This document shows positions 24,221-35,810 of a stretch of DNA of 64,000 nt, piece after piece (the stretch's first letter is position 1; each line of letters begins with the position of its first letter). The position numbers and the translations under genes were made by a program. The notes beneath the pieces were generated by a model. It was given only the letters and a program-made list of their open reading frames with translations, was not told the DNA's origin and did not search any database. The stretch is from Clusia tigrina (lineage: Eukaryota; Arthropoda; Insecta; Diptera; Clusiidae): contig OV050032.1 of assembly GCA_920105625.2 (NCBI GenBank), positions 15,723,356-15,787,355 of the forward strand. The letters run 5' to 3'.

Positions 24221-26486
24221 CTGTGCAAAGTACCAAATACAATTACAACGAGTACAACAACAATGAGGCCTGCATAAATCATTTTGAATGTAACTTCCCG
24301 CATATACTCCGTACTTATTCCTAACTAAACATGCTGCACAAGACTTTTGCATAGAAGTTGGGTGTGTGTGTGTGTGTTTAGGTGTGTGTGGTATATCCCA
24401 TCATAAGTCATGCTGATCAGCATTGAATTGGCGATGCGAAAGCTATAGCACAACAACAACTGCAGTGGCAACAGAAGGCGACGGCGACGGCGACGGCGTC
24501 GGTTTCGGCGGCAGCAACAGCAGCAATTTGAAATTAATAAGGCGGGAAAATTGTTGCTTTGCCGCGATCAGATGTCAAATGAGATTTCTAACAATTTGAT
24601 TGGAAAATGAACTTCACACATGCACACAACCGCACACTCTCTGTCAAGGGTTATGGGGAGGGGGGGCGTGTACATTTGAATGTCTGCACTGTGTGATTTT
24701 TGTGTGTGGAGTCATCATTGACCCACATTTTCTGTGGAAACAGCTCAATCGATGTGTGTGCGAGTGTGCGTGTGTGTTCGTGTGTGTTCGTGTATGTGTG
24801 GGTGTTCATGTATGTGTGTTGTTCGTGTGTGTGTAGATATGAGAGAGTATTTAAATAGCTGCGAAGTTTGCTGTTGCCGTTGCTGTGTTTGTTGTTGCTG
24901 GTGCTGCTTCTGCGGCACTTTAACTCAGTTGCTAATGATACCGCAAATATCTGCCCCATAGGGTTACGCATTTTTATCGCATATACTCACACAAAGTGAA
25001 GAAAATAAACGAAACGAAACGAAGAGCCAAGACAAGAAAAGAAATAAACTCAAACATTCCTTTTACGAAATTCTCATGAGAATTCATTTATAGTGGAAAA
25101 GTGTTGCAATTTAATTGGCTTTTGTTGCCACCGCTGATGTTGAACCTCATAAAAACAAACCAAACAAAAACCACATGTAGACGACTGTAAGACTGAAATT
25201 GCCAAATGTGTGTGTGTCCGTCTGTCTGCCCGTCTGTCAGGCTTCGTCGCTGTCGCTGTCTCCGTTTCCGTCTGTGGCTGTGTCTGTGTCCGTGTCTGTG
25301 GCATGACAGCGACACTTTTAGCAACGGTTTAACTGTTGATGACACAAACTATGACAATGCGAAACGTAAGAACGACGCAAGCTCTTTCTATTTTGCTGCG
25401 GCAGGCGCTCTCTCTTGCCACTTTTACTACCGCCTAGTTGTCTGCCTCTCTCCCCACCACCTTCCTTACCTGGCCAGTCACCCTATGGTTGGAGTTGCCG
25501 GCGACTCAGCCACAATTTGTTGCTTTTCTTTTGTGCGCCGAATATCGCGCAGTGTGTTACGGTATTGTCATTTTGGTTAATTGAAATTTTGACACTTAGC
25601 CATCGAAAACGATGCGTCCCTTGTGTTATGCGGCATTGTCACTGTGACGACACAATCATGCGGCACAAGGTGTAGAGACATGTTTTCTGTTGTTCTTGCC
25701 TACATACAATTTTTACTGTTTTCCACACATGCTCGTGTGTGTATGTTGGCTTTTGGGCAATTTTTTCTGTTGGCTACCATTTTCAAGTTCGTGGAATATG
25801 TTCAAATTTGTTTTACCCATCTTATCATGTGTGTGTGGGTGTGTGTGTTTGTGTGTGCCTGAACTGCAGGCGAAATATCCCGTAATTGGCTTCTTGGAAA
25901 TGCCAAAAAAAAGAACAAGAGCGAAATTAACAGAAAAAAGCTTACAAACATTTTTACCAAAATAAACACGGTCTGCGGTTATACTCGTAAGTATTCTTAT
26001 TCACACAACGCCCATTAATCATTTCAACATTATTTATACTTGAATAGCTAAAATGTTGGCTTAGTGCGAACGTCTGTTTTCGCTCGCACAGGTGAAGGTT
26101 CAGTAATAGCAAGGTAAAACGTCTATGAAGCATTTGCAGGCACTTTTGGATCTCCTTCTGACTTCCTGCGTACGCTCGTGACTTAGCACACTGTTTTATA
26201 GCAAATTGGCCGACATAAAGTCTTGGAAATTACACGTGCTTCGGTCATGGTTTTCGTCAATGCCAACTTTTCTGCTCCTCAATAATCGAAAATTTTACAG
26301 CTACGGTTAAGACAGTGATGCTAAGAGTTAAGCCCTCCCTCGTATATGTTGTATTAAGGTATTGCAGAAGATTCATAAACGTTTTTAAAGAGGTATTATA
26401 CACGCTTTATACGTGTAATGCTTAAAGTGTTAAAATCAATGCACTAATAGTTCTTAGAGAGAAGGAGTTTTGAATGCTTCAAATTT
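23801..26486. other. No gene; microsatellite-rich
   Basis: It contains (CA)n at 24168-24219, GT tracts near 24361-24378 and 24750-24838, GGCGAC hexamers near 24478-24500, and GT/CTGT-rich stretches near 25207-25300 and 25830-25856. No credible coding sequence. Confidence 0.5.
24168..24219 (+). repeat. (CA)n microsatellite
   Basis: About 25 AC units with one CG interruption near the start. Confidence 0.95.
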
Positions 26487-27550
26487 GTGTATACTATATA
26501 AGAAGATTCTAGTTGTCCTTGTATATACTATATAAGAAGATTCTAGTTGTCCTTGTATATACTATATAAGAAAATTCTAGTTGTCCTTGTATATACTATA
26601 TAAGAAGATCCTAGTTGTCCTTGTATATACTATATAAGAAGATTCTCTTTGTCCTTGTATATACTATATAAGAAGATTCTCTTTGTCCTTGTATATACTA
26701 TATAAGAAGATTCTACTTGTCCTTGCATATACTATATAAGAAGATTCTACTTGTCCTTGTATATACTATATAAGAAGATTCTAGTTGTCCTTGTATATAC
26801 TATATAAGAAGATTCTCTTTGTCCTTGTATATACTATATAAGAAGATTCTCTTTGTCCTTGTATATACTATATAAGAAGATTCTACTTGTCCTTGTATAT
26901 ACTATATAAGAAGATTCTAGTTGTCCTTGTATATACTATATAAGAAAATTCTAGTTATCCTTGTATATACTATATAAGAAGATCCTAGTTGTCCTTGTAT
27001 ATACTATATAAGAAGATTCTAGTTGTCCTTGTATATACTATATAAGAAGATTCTCTTTGTCCTTGTATATACTATATAAGAAGATTCTCTTTGTCCTTGT
27101 ATATACTATATAAGAAGATTCTACTTGTCCTTGTATATACTATATAAGAAGATTCTCTTTGTCCTTGTATATACTATATAAGAAGATTCTCTTTGTCCTT
27201 GTATATACTATATAAGAAGATTCTCTTTGTCCTTGTATATACTATATAAGAAGATTCTCTTTGTCCTTGTATATACTATATAAGAAGATTCTACTTGTCC
27301 TTGTATATACTATATAAGAAGATTCTAGTTGTCCTTGTATATACTATATAAGAAGATTCTCTTTGTCCTTGTATATACTATATAAGAAGATTCTAGTTGT
27401 CCTTGTATATACTATATAAGAAGATCCTAGTTGTCCTTGTATATACTATATAAGAAGATTCTACTTGTCCTTGTATATACTATATAAGAAGATTCTCTTT
27501 GTCCTTGTATATACTATATAAGAAGATTCTCTTTGTCCTTGTATATACTA
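26487..27550 (+). repeat. 34-bp minisatellite, 31 units, TATA motif in each
   Basis: Units begin every 34 bp from 26487. Thirty-one full units are followed by a 10-base partial at 27541. Each carries TATATACTATATAAG, which includes a TATAWAAR-type box. Units vary at a short site: TCTAGTT (A), a rarer GAAAATTCTAG form (A'), CCTAGTT (B), TCTCTTT (C) and TCTACTT (D). The order is A A A' B C C D D A C C D A A' B A C C D C C C C D A C A B D C C, so blocks such as A-C-C-D and A-A'-B recur. Confidence 0.97.
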
Positions 27551-28007
27551 GACTAGTTGAAAAGCCCGTCAAACGACGGTCGAAAAAAACACGTCGTGAT
27601 ATGATTCACAAAAAATGTTGTGTTCAAAGAAATATTTTCAAAGTAAATATTCAAAAAATTTTATGTAGTTGCAACGCATTCACCTTCACCGTAGTGAGGC
27701 TAGCAAATTATATATTGTATATATGAGCTTTAAGAGCTCTAAGCTCTGTAATGATACGCCGGAACGCCATATAAAGAATTGTTTATACTTATAAGCCCTT
27801 TTCAAAATAAACTACGTTCAGTTATGTTGGCTATTATATTGTTGGTATACAAATTCCAGAATTATGGTGGTATCAATCTTCGCTTATTGACAGGAGGATG
27901 CACACACATTTCCCTACCTTGGTTAAAATTTGAAGAAACATAATTTTAACACCACATTTTCCATGGATTTGTAGAAGTTTCAACGTTAGCAACTGACCTG
28001 AAGGAAC

Positions 28008-28038
<31 letters not shown>

Positions 28039-28134
28039 ATTACAATTAAAACTATAATTAATTTATTACATTAATCCTAATTCATCGGCCAAAGTGATTC
28101 TAGAGTAGGAATTTGGATTAAGTTTTTAGAAAAT

Positions 28135-28215
28135 TGGTTTGTAGGGAATATTACCTGTATATCTCAGAAACTGGTTTGTTGGGAATATTATTTGCATATC
28201 TCAGAAACTGGTTTG
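28135..28215 (+). repeat. 37-bp tandem duplication
   Basis: Two copies starting TGGTTTG at 28135 and 28172, with a third start at 28209 that soon diverges. Confidence 0.85.
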
Positions 28216-28891
28216 ATGGAGATTCCTGGTCACCAGGGCATTTGGAATGAATGTGCAAAAACATCTCAGCTAATGTAGCAATCCGCACTTTCCGTACTTT
28301 GAAACGAAACCAGAATTTTCCAGTTGTTTGTCTGCCTGCGTGTTCGCCTCATGCGTCTTCGACCCATTCTCAGAATAGATGTTCTAAGCATACGTAATTA
28401 CGTAACCATGTTTCATAGTTAGGCGTTGTGGATTTTCCTGCTGCATTCACAGTTACTCATACGCCGCCATGGTCTCGATTGAAGGTCCTCTTTTGGTCAG
28501 GATTTAATAACTCTTCCTAGCATTTAAAGTATTGAAGGTATACTTGTGCTCCGTATGTGGTCGCTACGAACTTGCGTGAAGAATTTGAACGGAATTGGTT
28601 ATAAGAAAGTTGGGAATAAATGGACAAAAAAAAATGAAGAAACAAATTTCATTCTTACAAAACGACACACGAAATGTTAAGTAAAAAACAGGCTGCAGAA
28701 AAATGAAACAAAACAAAAACAAAAGAGAAATATGAAAAATGATATAAAATTCTGGTTTTCACGAAAGTGTCAACTACCTTAAACAAAAACAATGCACAGT
28801 TATGTGGATGCGCGCGACAATTTATTATGTAAAACTGCGAGCAATACAACAGCGGCTGCTACAACAATAACAACAGCAGCAGCAACACATG

Positions 28892-28901
28892 TACACACAC
28901 A

Positions 28902-28940
<39 letters not shown>
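28892..28940 (+). repeat. (CA)n microsatellite
   Basis: CA run of about 49 bases with one interruption. Confidence 0.93.
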
Positions 28941-28942
<2 letters not shown>

Positions 28943-30896
28943 ACATTGACATTATATATATACTCGTACAGCAAAAAATAGCACAAAAGTTTTTAAAGCA
29001 AAAAATTGAACAAATTATAATAAAGTAGCAAAAATTCAACCAAGACGGCGAGTGTGACTTTTCAGAGACCAACTCAAAAGACACCAGCTTTAGATACTTG
29101 TAGAGACACAGATACAGCTACTAACACGCAGACAGTCGGTTCGCAGCTAGTTTCGGCATTTTAGTATTTATGCGAAATTAGACGGTCAGAATTTTTTGTA
29201 ACCGCCGCGGGCGGGGAATGCCTTTAGAAATCGATGCTGATTTGTTTGGGTTTTTGTTTATAATTTCGCTTTTGTCTGTCAACGCGGCAGGCATGAGTAT
29301 GAATGAGTGTGTCTTTTTGACTGCCTGCGGTTGCTTGAATGTGTGTGCATGTGCGTTGGCTGGGAGCCAAAGGTGCCTCACACTGTGCGCTGTGAAACTG
29401 TCAAACGGTGTGACCCAGTATTACAAATAACTCGTATTATGTGCGTTTGGCTGACTGTTGTCGTTGTCGTTGTTGTTGTTGTTGTTGTTGTTGTTCCTGC
29501 TGCTGGTGGGGCTGCTGCTGTTACTGTGGCTGTCGCTGTCGCTGCCTCTGCGGCTGTTGTTGTTACTCATGTTATTGTTGTTGCGGTTTGCGGTATATAA
29601 TTTTATTAAAAAGGCATCGCATTTGCATTTCTAACTGTAACAATCTCAGCAACTATGGCAACTGTTACAGATACTGTATCCGTATCTGCATCTGTATTTG
29701 CATTTGGCTCCGAGTTGTTGGTATCTGTGTTGCGGCTTCATTTGCGTCCGACTGTGTGTGCATTTATTACTTTTACTTTGGTTGACTCAGCTGCTCCAAT
29801 TTTCTCCAGAAACATTCTCCATCATCCATTTGTATTGTGATTCGTATTTATATTTTTATTTGGACTCTAATATAAATTCTGTGAAAATTCTGGAATTTAA
29901 TAATTTAATCTTCACGTTTTACATAATAAAATTCTTTCGTTTTACTTTTTACAAACATTTCGTTTAAGCTCTTCATCAGGTTGGTCGAAATGGGACCGAA
30001 TGGCTCAGCAGTTTTAAATTGTATTCTTTAGGTCGAGAAGGGTGGGGGGTCAGTGATGGTCGGTCATTGTTTTATTGTGCGTGGTGTGCCTGGCAGCGGT
30101 GTGCATAAATGACACGTGTTTGCTTGGAGAACGGAAACTGGGCTCTCATTTCAGCAACGACTTTTTCTTTCGCAAGCTGGCATTAGTTTTATTGATAAAG
30201 GTAGTTCGCCTAAAGGATTTTCAATAATAGATTTAGTTAGGCGAGTATATTTGGTCAAAATGCTAAGAAAATGCCAGAACTTTCAATGTAAACGTCGAAT
30301 TTGGTCCATACCGTGTTTTTCGTAGTTTGTAAATATACTCTAAAGCAGTGGGTGGCGTTCGACTGCCTTCTGAGGTTTTTAACTTTCGTATTTATATTTA
30401 TCAGTGACATCACCGACAAATTTGCAATCTCGACAAAAGCATACGTTAAAAGCTTCTCTTGTGTTTGTTTTTGCTGTATACTAGCCCACAAATATTGGTA
30501 TTCGGGAGGGTTAACTTTCTCTGTCCGTTTATGAAAAATATGGGTTCGTTTCTGCAGACTGCTAGCAGGCTGCGTAGAACCATGCTTGCCTGATCCTTAG
30601 GTGTGTTCACGTAACTGGCGAGAAGTCCTGTCAGAACAAGTCTTCAAAAACGAATTACAATAAAGCGTTGTAAGCGTAAGTATGAACACATTTTCCTATG
30701 ACGTCATATACCCTTCGGAGATCTGCAGCAGTTACTTCATTGTCTGAATTATTCAATATAGTTAGCTTGTCATATTCATTCATAATTCTCACCAGGGAAG
30801 GCTACGTGCATAAATTGCACTCGACATATTTCTAATACACAGTGTGACCATTCTTCTGCAAACCCTGAGCAGGTATTGGTACAAGATAGAGTGGTA

Positions 30897-31352
30897 TCGA
30901 GTGGTATCGATCGGGTATGATCCGATCAGACTGACAGAGTGGTATCGATCGGGTATGATCGGATCAGACTGACAGAGTGGTATCGATCGGATATGATCCG
31001 ATCAGACTGACAGAGTGGTATCAATCGGGTATGATCCGATCAGACTGACAGAGTGGTATCGATCGGGTATGATCCGATCAGACTGACAGAGTGGTATCGA
31101 TCGGGTATGATCCGATCAGACTGACAGAGTGGTATCGATCGGGTATGATCCGATCAGACTGACAGAGTGGTATCGATCGGGTATGATCCGATCAGACTGA
31201 CAGAGTGGTATCGATCGGGTATGTTCGGATCAGACTGACAGAGTGGTATCGATCGGGTATGATCGGATCAGACTGACAGAGTGGTATCGATCGGGTATGA
31301 TCGGATCAAACTGACAAAGTGGTATCGATCGGGTATGATCCGATCAGACTGA
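30897..31352 (+). repeat. 38-bp minisatellite, 12 units, internal dyad
   Basis: CAGAGTGG landmarks recur every 38 bp from 30935 to 31315. Most units contain GATCGG, seven bases, then CCGATC, a perfect 6-bp inverted repeat. In several later units the right arm has changed to CGGATC. The array ends cleanly in unique sequence. Confidence 0.97.
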
Positions 31353-31639
31353 CGAATCAGTAAAATCAGCTCAATGTGACTAAAAGCAAACATCAGAGCA
31401 GAGATGATGCCTAATATAATCATCGTTAATAGAGCTCTAGAAATACTGTTGCTGATATGTTCTGAAACTTGCTTATGAGGTCTCAATCTCTTCTCCATTC
31501 ATCATTCACCTGTTACTGCTTACAAAGGGGAGCCCCTTGGTTTGAAGAACTAGAAGAAGTCGCACAATTAGGGACAGTTTCGCTCTTAAGATTTGCTCAG
31601 AGCGTCTCTGTGTTTAACAATTTAAACTACAGTTTTCAA

Positions 31640-31722
31640 ACGGATATCCATCTGGCTCCACAAAGGACCTTGCAGGTCCATATGTGGCCTTCACTTCCAG
31701 CCAGTTTAACCTAACGTAACCT
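31640..31722 (+). mobile_element. LINE 3' terminus remnant
   Basis: The tail ATATGTGGCCTTCACTTCC, then CCAGTTTAACCTAACGTAACC, resembles the termini near 14300 and 62960. The preceding 130 bp may belong to the same element but have no intact domain. Confidence 0.6.
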
Positions 31723-32231
31723 ACTGCTTACAAAGTAAGTGCTATGTTTGTATTACTGATTAGTAATTATAATATGCTCCAAACTATGCTCGGTATTTCC
31801 ACGTGTTGCATGTGCTGAGTATCTACACTAAAGCCAATTTATCAATCAATCTTTGAAACCAGTCAGAGATATCCACAAATTTGTTTGCTAGGGACCCACA
31901 TATCTAGTCATTCATTGGATATATAGGGATAAATTGTTCCTTAGCCCATTAAGTGGACTGTTTCTATTTGAATCTGTCTTTAATTTTAGCCCGTTTCTTT
32001 CAGTTCTCCACTGGCTTCGTACATTGAATCCAGTCGTCTTTCTTTTTACCAACAGAATTAGAGTACTATCACGCGTTTTAAGTTAGAGGGCCTGGAGCAG
32101 ATACAACTAACTGATCCGCTACGTGGTGTTAATAGAATAACATTTGAAATCCTCGTGTGATCAGTTTGGAACAATTAACAAATGATTGATTACTCACACT
32201 CCTAGTAACGGTTGGTTTCGTGAGTTAGTGT
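31723..32231. other. No gene seen
   Basis: Nothing recognisable between the LINE terminus and the next LINE remnant. Confidence 0.45.
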
Positions 32232-32700
32232 AGATAGATAGAGAGGGTGTTATACACTGCGACCTGAAAGATCTATTGTGATGCCCCTATTGATTAGAAA
32301 GATGAGGATAGTCTCATCTATAAATCTTCTGTCAGGTTAATTTTCGACAGGAATTCATATATTTTGGAGGAATCAAGATGAGGGATCTTGCTCATATCTA
32401 AGATATATTCTCCAAAACACCTGAGTCTGTTGTGTGCCAATGGTCCGCAGTCTGTGATAAGGTGCAGTGAGGTTTCGTCACTTTCTCCACAGAATCGACA
32501 GATGGCCTGTGAAGATATACCCAACTTGTTCAAATAGTAGTTGAGTCAACAATGTCCGCTTAAAATGCCTCTGATGATTCTTAATTTACTCCGAGGCGTA
32601 TTTATTAACTCCTTAGCTCTTTTAGGATTAAAATCTCCCAGAAGAGCTTTGGACTGCCTTAATCCCGGAAGAGTTTTCCAGGTTTGACTTAGTGTAAATG
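32232..32700 (-). mobile_element. LINE ORF2 C-terminal fragment with tail
   Basis: The minus strand reads GLRQSKALLGDFNPKRA, then TPRSKLRIIRGILSGHC, a stop, then LNYYLNKLGIS and the knuckle CRFCGESDETSLHLITDC. This is the end of a jockey/R1-type ORF2. A terminal sequence ending near an ATCT repeat (TCTATCTATCTAC in element sense) follows. About 260 bp recur nearly unchanged at 42577-42832. One in-frame stop after GHC makes it inactive. Confidence 0.85.
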
Positions 32701-34245
32701 CCACAGAGAAGTTTAGGCAGATGAGCAGCATAGCATTTAGAACCCAAGGTTTCCAGTGCAAAGTAATTTTGTGTCAAATTTTACAGTCAGTCCGAGTGGC
32801 AGTTGAGTGCCTGTTTTCATAACATGCCTATGGATTTGGCGGTTCTCTACGGTGGGCATGTATATTGGTGGCATTGTCATTTCATTTTACTCCCTTATTA
32901 TGTTTTGTTGTCGCTGTTGTTGTTTTTTACAGCTTTTGATGCTCATTGCCTATTCTTCCCACGTCCATCTGTTGCTGCTGTTGCTGTGTTTTATTCTCGC
33001 CAATCATTTACACGTACACCATTTTAGCCATTTTAGACATTTTAGCCATTTTAGCTGTCACTCATTCTGTGCTCCTGCATCGGCGTTATCTTCATGAATG
33101 AAAGTGCTTTTCCTGACACCATTTTTCAACTGACTGCTATGCGCACTTCCACGTCTAGGTACGAGTAGAACATCTTTTCATCTCATTTTGAAAAGGTGAT
33201 TGCGCATATTTATTTTCTGTCTCCTCTCTCTGATGTGGTCTGGCTCTTGTTGTTCGGTTGTTATCTATTTTTTTCCACACATCTTTCACATAGCACGAGT
33301 TGTCTTTTCAGTTGTTTGGTACCCACGTTCTTAATTACTTCTGAGTTGCTTGTTCACTTGTTGGTGGTATTGCTTCATGCTTTGTTTGTGGCGCATCAAC
33401 TACTCAAATAGGAGTTAATTTTCGGCATAAATCTGCATTTAAATATATCTTTTCACTGTGTCTTGCGTGTTTATTTAATATACCGTTTTTTTTCTGGTTT
33501 GTATAATTGTTCTCCTTCTCTATCAGAATCTATTAACAACATAAGCTTCTCGTTGAGAGGCACTCTATTTACCTTTACCCAGCTAGTAGCATAATCCACA
33601 CTTCGAAACAAAACCCAGAAGGTTTCCTAAACCGTTTCTGTGGTGCATAATTTGGATTTGTTGCTTTAATTGCGGCACCACCGATGTTTTTGGTGTGTGC
33701 CTGTGGTCCTTAGTGTGTGATTCAGTGTGCTTCTTGTGGTACGAGGCTTTTTGGTGTTTTCACTGGCTTCGATTTCTTTGATCACTTGGTATTGCTTCGG
33801 CGGAATTATAGAAAGTGGACTCTTATCGAAGAGCAGAATCCCCATATGGCTACAGAACTCGTATATTGTATATTCAGTATTATCAGGAATATACGGTTAA
33901 AATGTCTTTTCGCCCCTGACTTGTTTTATTCGCTTGCATTTTTATCTTAACCCCGTGTGTTAAAGTTTTCCACATTTGTACACTGAGTTCCTTCTGTTTC
34001 TCCGACTAGCTTTGTGCATGGTATCATTTGTTCGCTGAACAGTTCTACAGCACAGGTCGATTGCTATACATATATGGCGCCGTAGATTCCATCTCCGATT
34101 CTTTATTTGCCTTTAATATACTAATATTTTTTTTTCTCCAAAAGATATAACTGAATCGCTTTGAACTCTTGTACAACATTCTCCAAAATAACGAATTCTC
34201 TTCAAAAAATGTAAGTATTTTTTCGATCTATTGTGCCCCCATCAG
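32701..34245. other. No gene seen
   Basis: It contains TTGTTG patches near 32900-32990, a short CATTTTAGC tandem repeat at about 33020-33055, and T-rich stretches. No reliable coding sequence. Confidence 0.45.
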
Positions 34246-34560
34246 AGGTTCAAAGTACATCTTTGAGTCCTATCCTCTGGATAAACGTGATGACAAGTTT
34301 TGGCTCCAGAGGTTTCACATCATTGGCAGAGCCCTAGAAGAATCCCAAGTATTCCCTGCGGGTGTGCATGAGAGCTGGACAGCATGGAATGTAAGTAAAT
34401 ATTACTGCATTTTGAGTAAATGAAAACTACATCCTCTTGAAACAGGAGCTATTTTTTCTTCAACTTATAACTGAGCGATTCTCGATTGAGTGGTCGAAAG
34501 TTTTCTATGATTGGAATCAAGTTCTGCAAATCAGAGAACATGTATTTCAAAATTTGATAC
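34246..34560 (+). pseudogene. Exon-like pair with a 55-nt intron, gene unknown
   Basis: An open segment (KYIFESYPLDKRDDKFWLQR, then HESWTAWN) ends in phase 0 at AAT|GTAAGT (34391). Fifty-five bases later, after AACAG (34445), the frame continues in phase 0 (ELFFLQLITERFSIEW, DWNQVLQIREHVFQN). The intron holds an in-frame stop, so splicing is needed to join them. Composition is that of an ordinary globular protein. The segment is cut at about 34560 by the LINE that follows, and the 5' side has a donor-like GTAAGT at 34211 with only a 35-nt gap. I do not recognise the protein. It is probably a host-gene fragment with a LINE in its exon. Confidence 0.4.
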
Positions 34561-34561
34561 G

Positions 34562-35810
34562 ACCTTCTTCAACCGATCTTAGATCTCTTCTGCAAATATT
34601 TAGCGGCATGCTCCGCCATTCGGCTCAAGGCGAGCTCACAATGGAAAGCTGTTCCATATGGAAATGCCACCATATTAGAATCCTACATGGACATACCCAG
34701 TGATATTGATTATCTTCCTTCTTCCGTCTGTTTCGAAAGAAATTTTTGGGTTAGGATTCCTTGCAGAGAGGAATGGCTCGAGGGGGATCTATCACCAGAT
34801 ACTCCCATCAAGATATACACAGACGGATCAAAAATGAATACCGGTGTAGGATTAGGAGATTATTGCGAAATGCCCTCAATCAGTGAATCCATCAAACTAA
34901 TGGAGCACTGCAGTGTTCTTCAAGCGGAAATAACCACTATTCACGAAGCCTTGAGTTGGCTGAGAATAAACGAGGTAACCGTCAAGGATATCTGTATTCT
35001 ATCAGACAGCCAAGCTGCACTAAGGGCTTGGAATGCATTCCAAATAACATCAAGGAGTGTCTTAGACTGTCTCTAAATGAGATGGCTAAACAATTCCATA
35101 TCCATTTGTGCTGGGTACTCGGACATAGGGATATACCAGGGAACTGCAAGGCTGGTCAACTTGCGCACTTGTATGCCAAATGTCGGTAGGCATATGGGTG
35201 TACCTCTCGCGACTTCTAAGCTTCTCTTAAGGGAGACACTACTCCCTTATGAGAGCACTTGTATGCCAAATGTCGGTAGGCATAGTCGCAATTTGTAAGC
35301 TTCTCATAAGGGGAACACTAATTAATTCTACCAGTCAAAAGTGAATCTGTGCCACTACCTACGAATTCGAAACGAGGCTAAATCTGCGTCTATCTAGTAA
35401 TATCATTAGACTCAATAGACTACAAATTAGGACTTGAATAGGAGCCCTCACGGGACATTGTCTGATGGGAAATCATGCAGGGAGAATGGAAGTTTATACA
35501 CATGATTTCTGCCGCAGCTGCAGGAACGAGGAGAAACTGTTAACGGTCCAGCATCTCTTCTGTACATGTCCAGCTGTTGCTAGAAATAGGGAGCGTTTAC
35601 TTGGATCTCACTTCTTAACAAGTATAGATGATCTATGCCAGTCAGGTGTTAACAACCTTCTTCGCTTTGTAAAAGGCTCAGGTTGGTTCAATCTGGCGGG
35701 GGAATCGTAGCCATGCCTCGCATCCGCGGCTCACAACAGACCCAACTGGTGGTCTAAGTGGCATCACTGGTTTAATGGTGATGCGACTGCCCTACCTACC
35801 TACCTTGTTC
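34562..35810 (+). mobile_element. LINE 3' fragment: RT end, RNase H, knuckle, CTAC tail
   Basis: The end of the reverse-transcriptase thumb region (STDLRSLLQI, YGNATILESYMDIPSDIDYL) leads into RNase H with catalytic residues visible: IYTDGSKM (Asp), VLQAEI (Glu), LSDSQAAL (Asp), and after a frameshift LGHRDIPGNCKA (His). A 90-bp in-frame-length duplication (starts 35165 and 35255) follows, then the knuckle FCRSCRNEEKLLTVQHLFC and RFVKGSGWFN. The 3' tail ends in a CTAC repeat. Several stops and frameshifts make it inactive. The last 600 bp match the copy at 54913-55528. Confidence 0.92.

Larger units (their letters stand above)
27551..30896. other. No gene; microsatellites and a short duplication
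   Basis: It contains (TTA)n at 28011-28039, a 37-bp tandem duplication at about 28135-28215, (CA)n at 28892-28940, and (GTT)n with GCT/GTC triplets at about 29455-29590. The open frames over the triplets are artefacts. Confidence 0.5.

Noticed and set aside
26487..27550. CRISPR-like array because of the regular 34-bp period
   Set aside because: Units are contiguous repeats with no unique spacers and the DNA is eukaryotic; it is a minisatellite.
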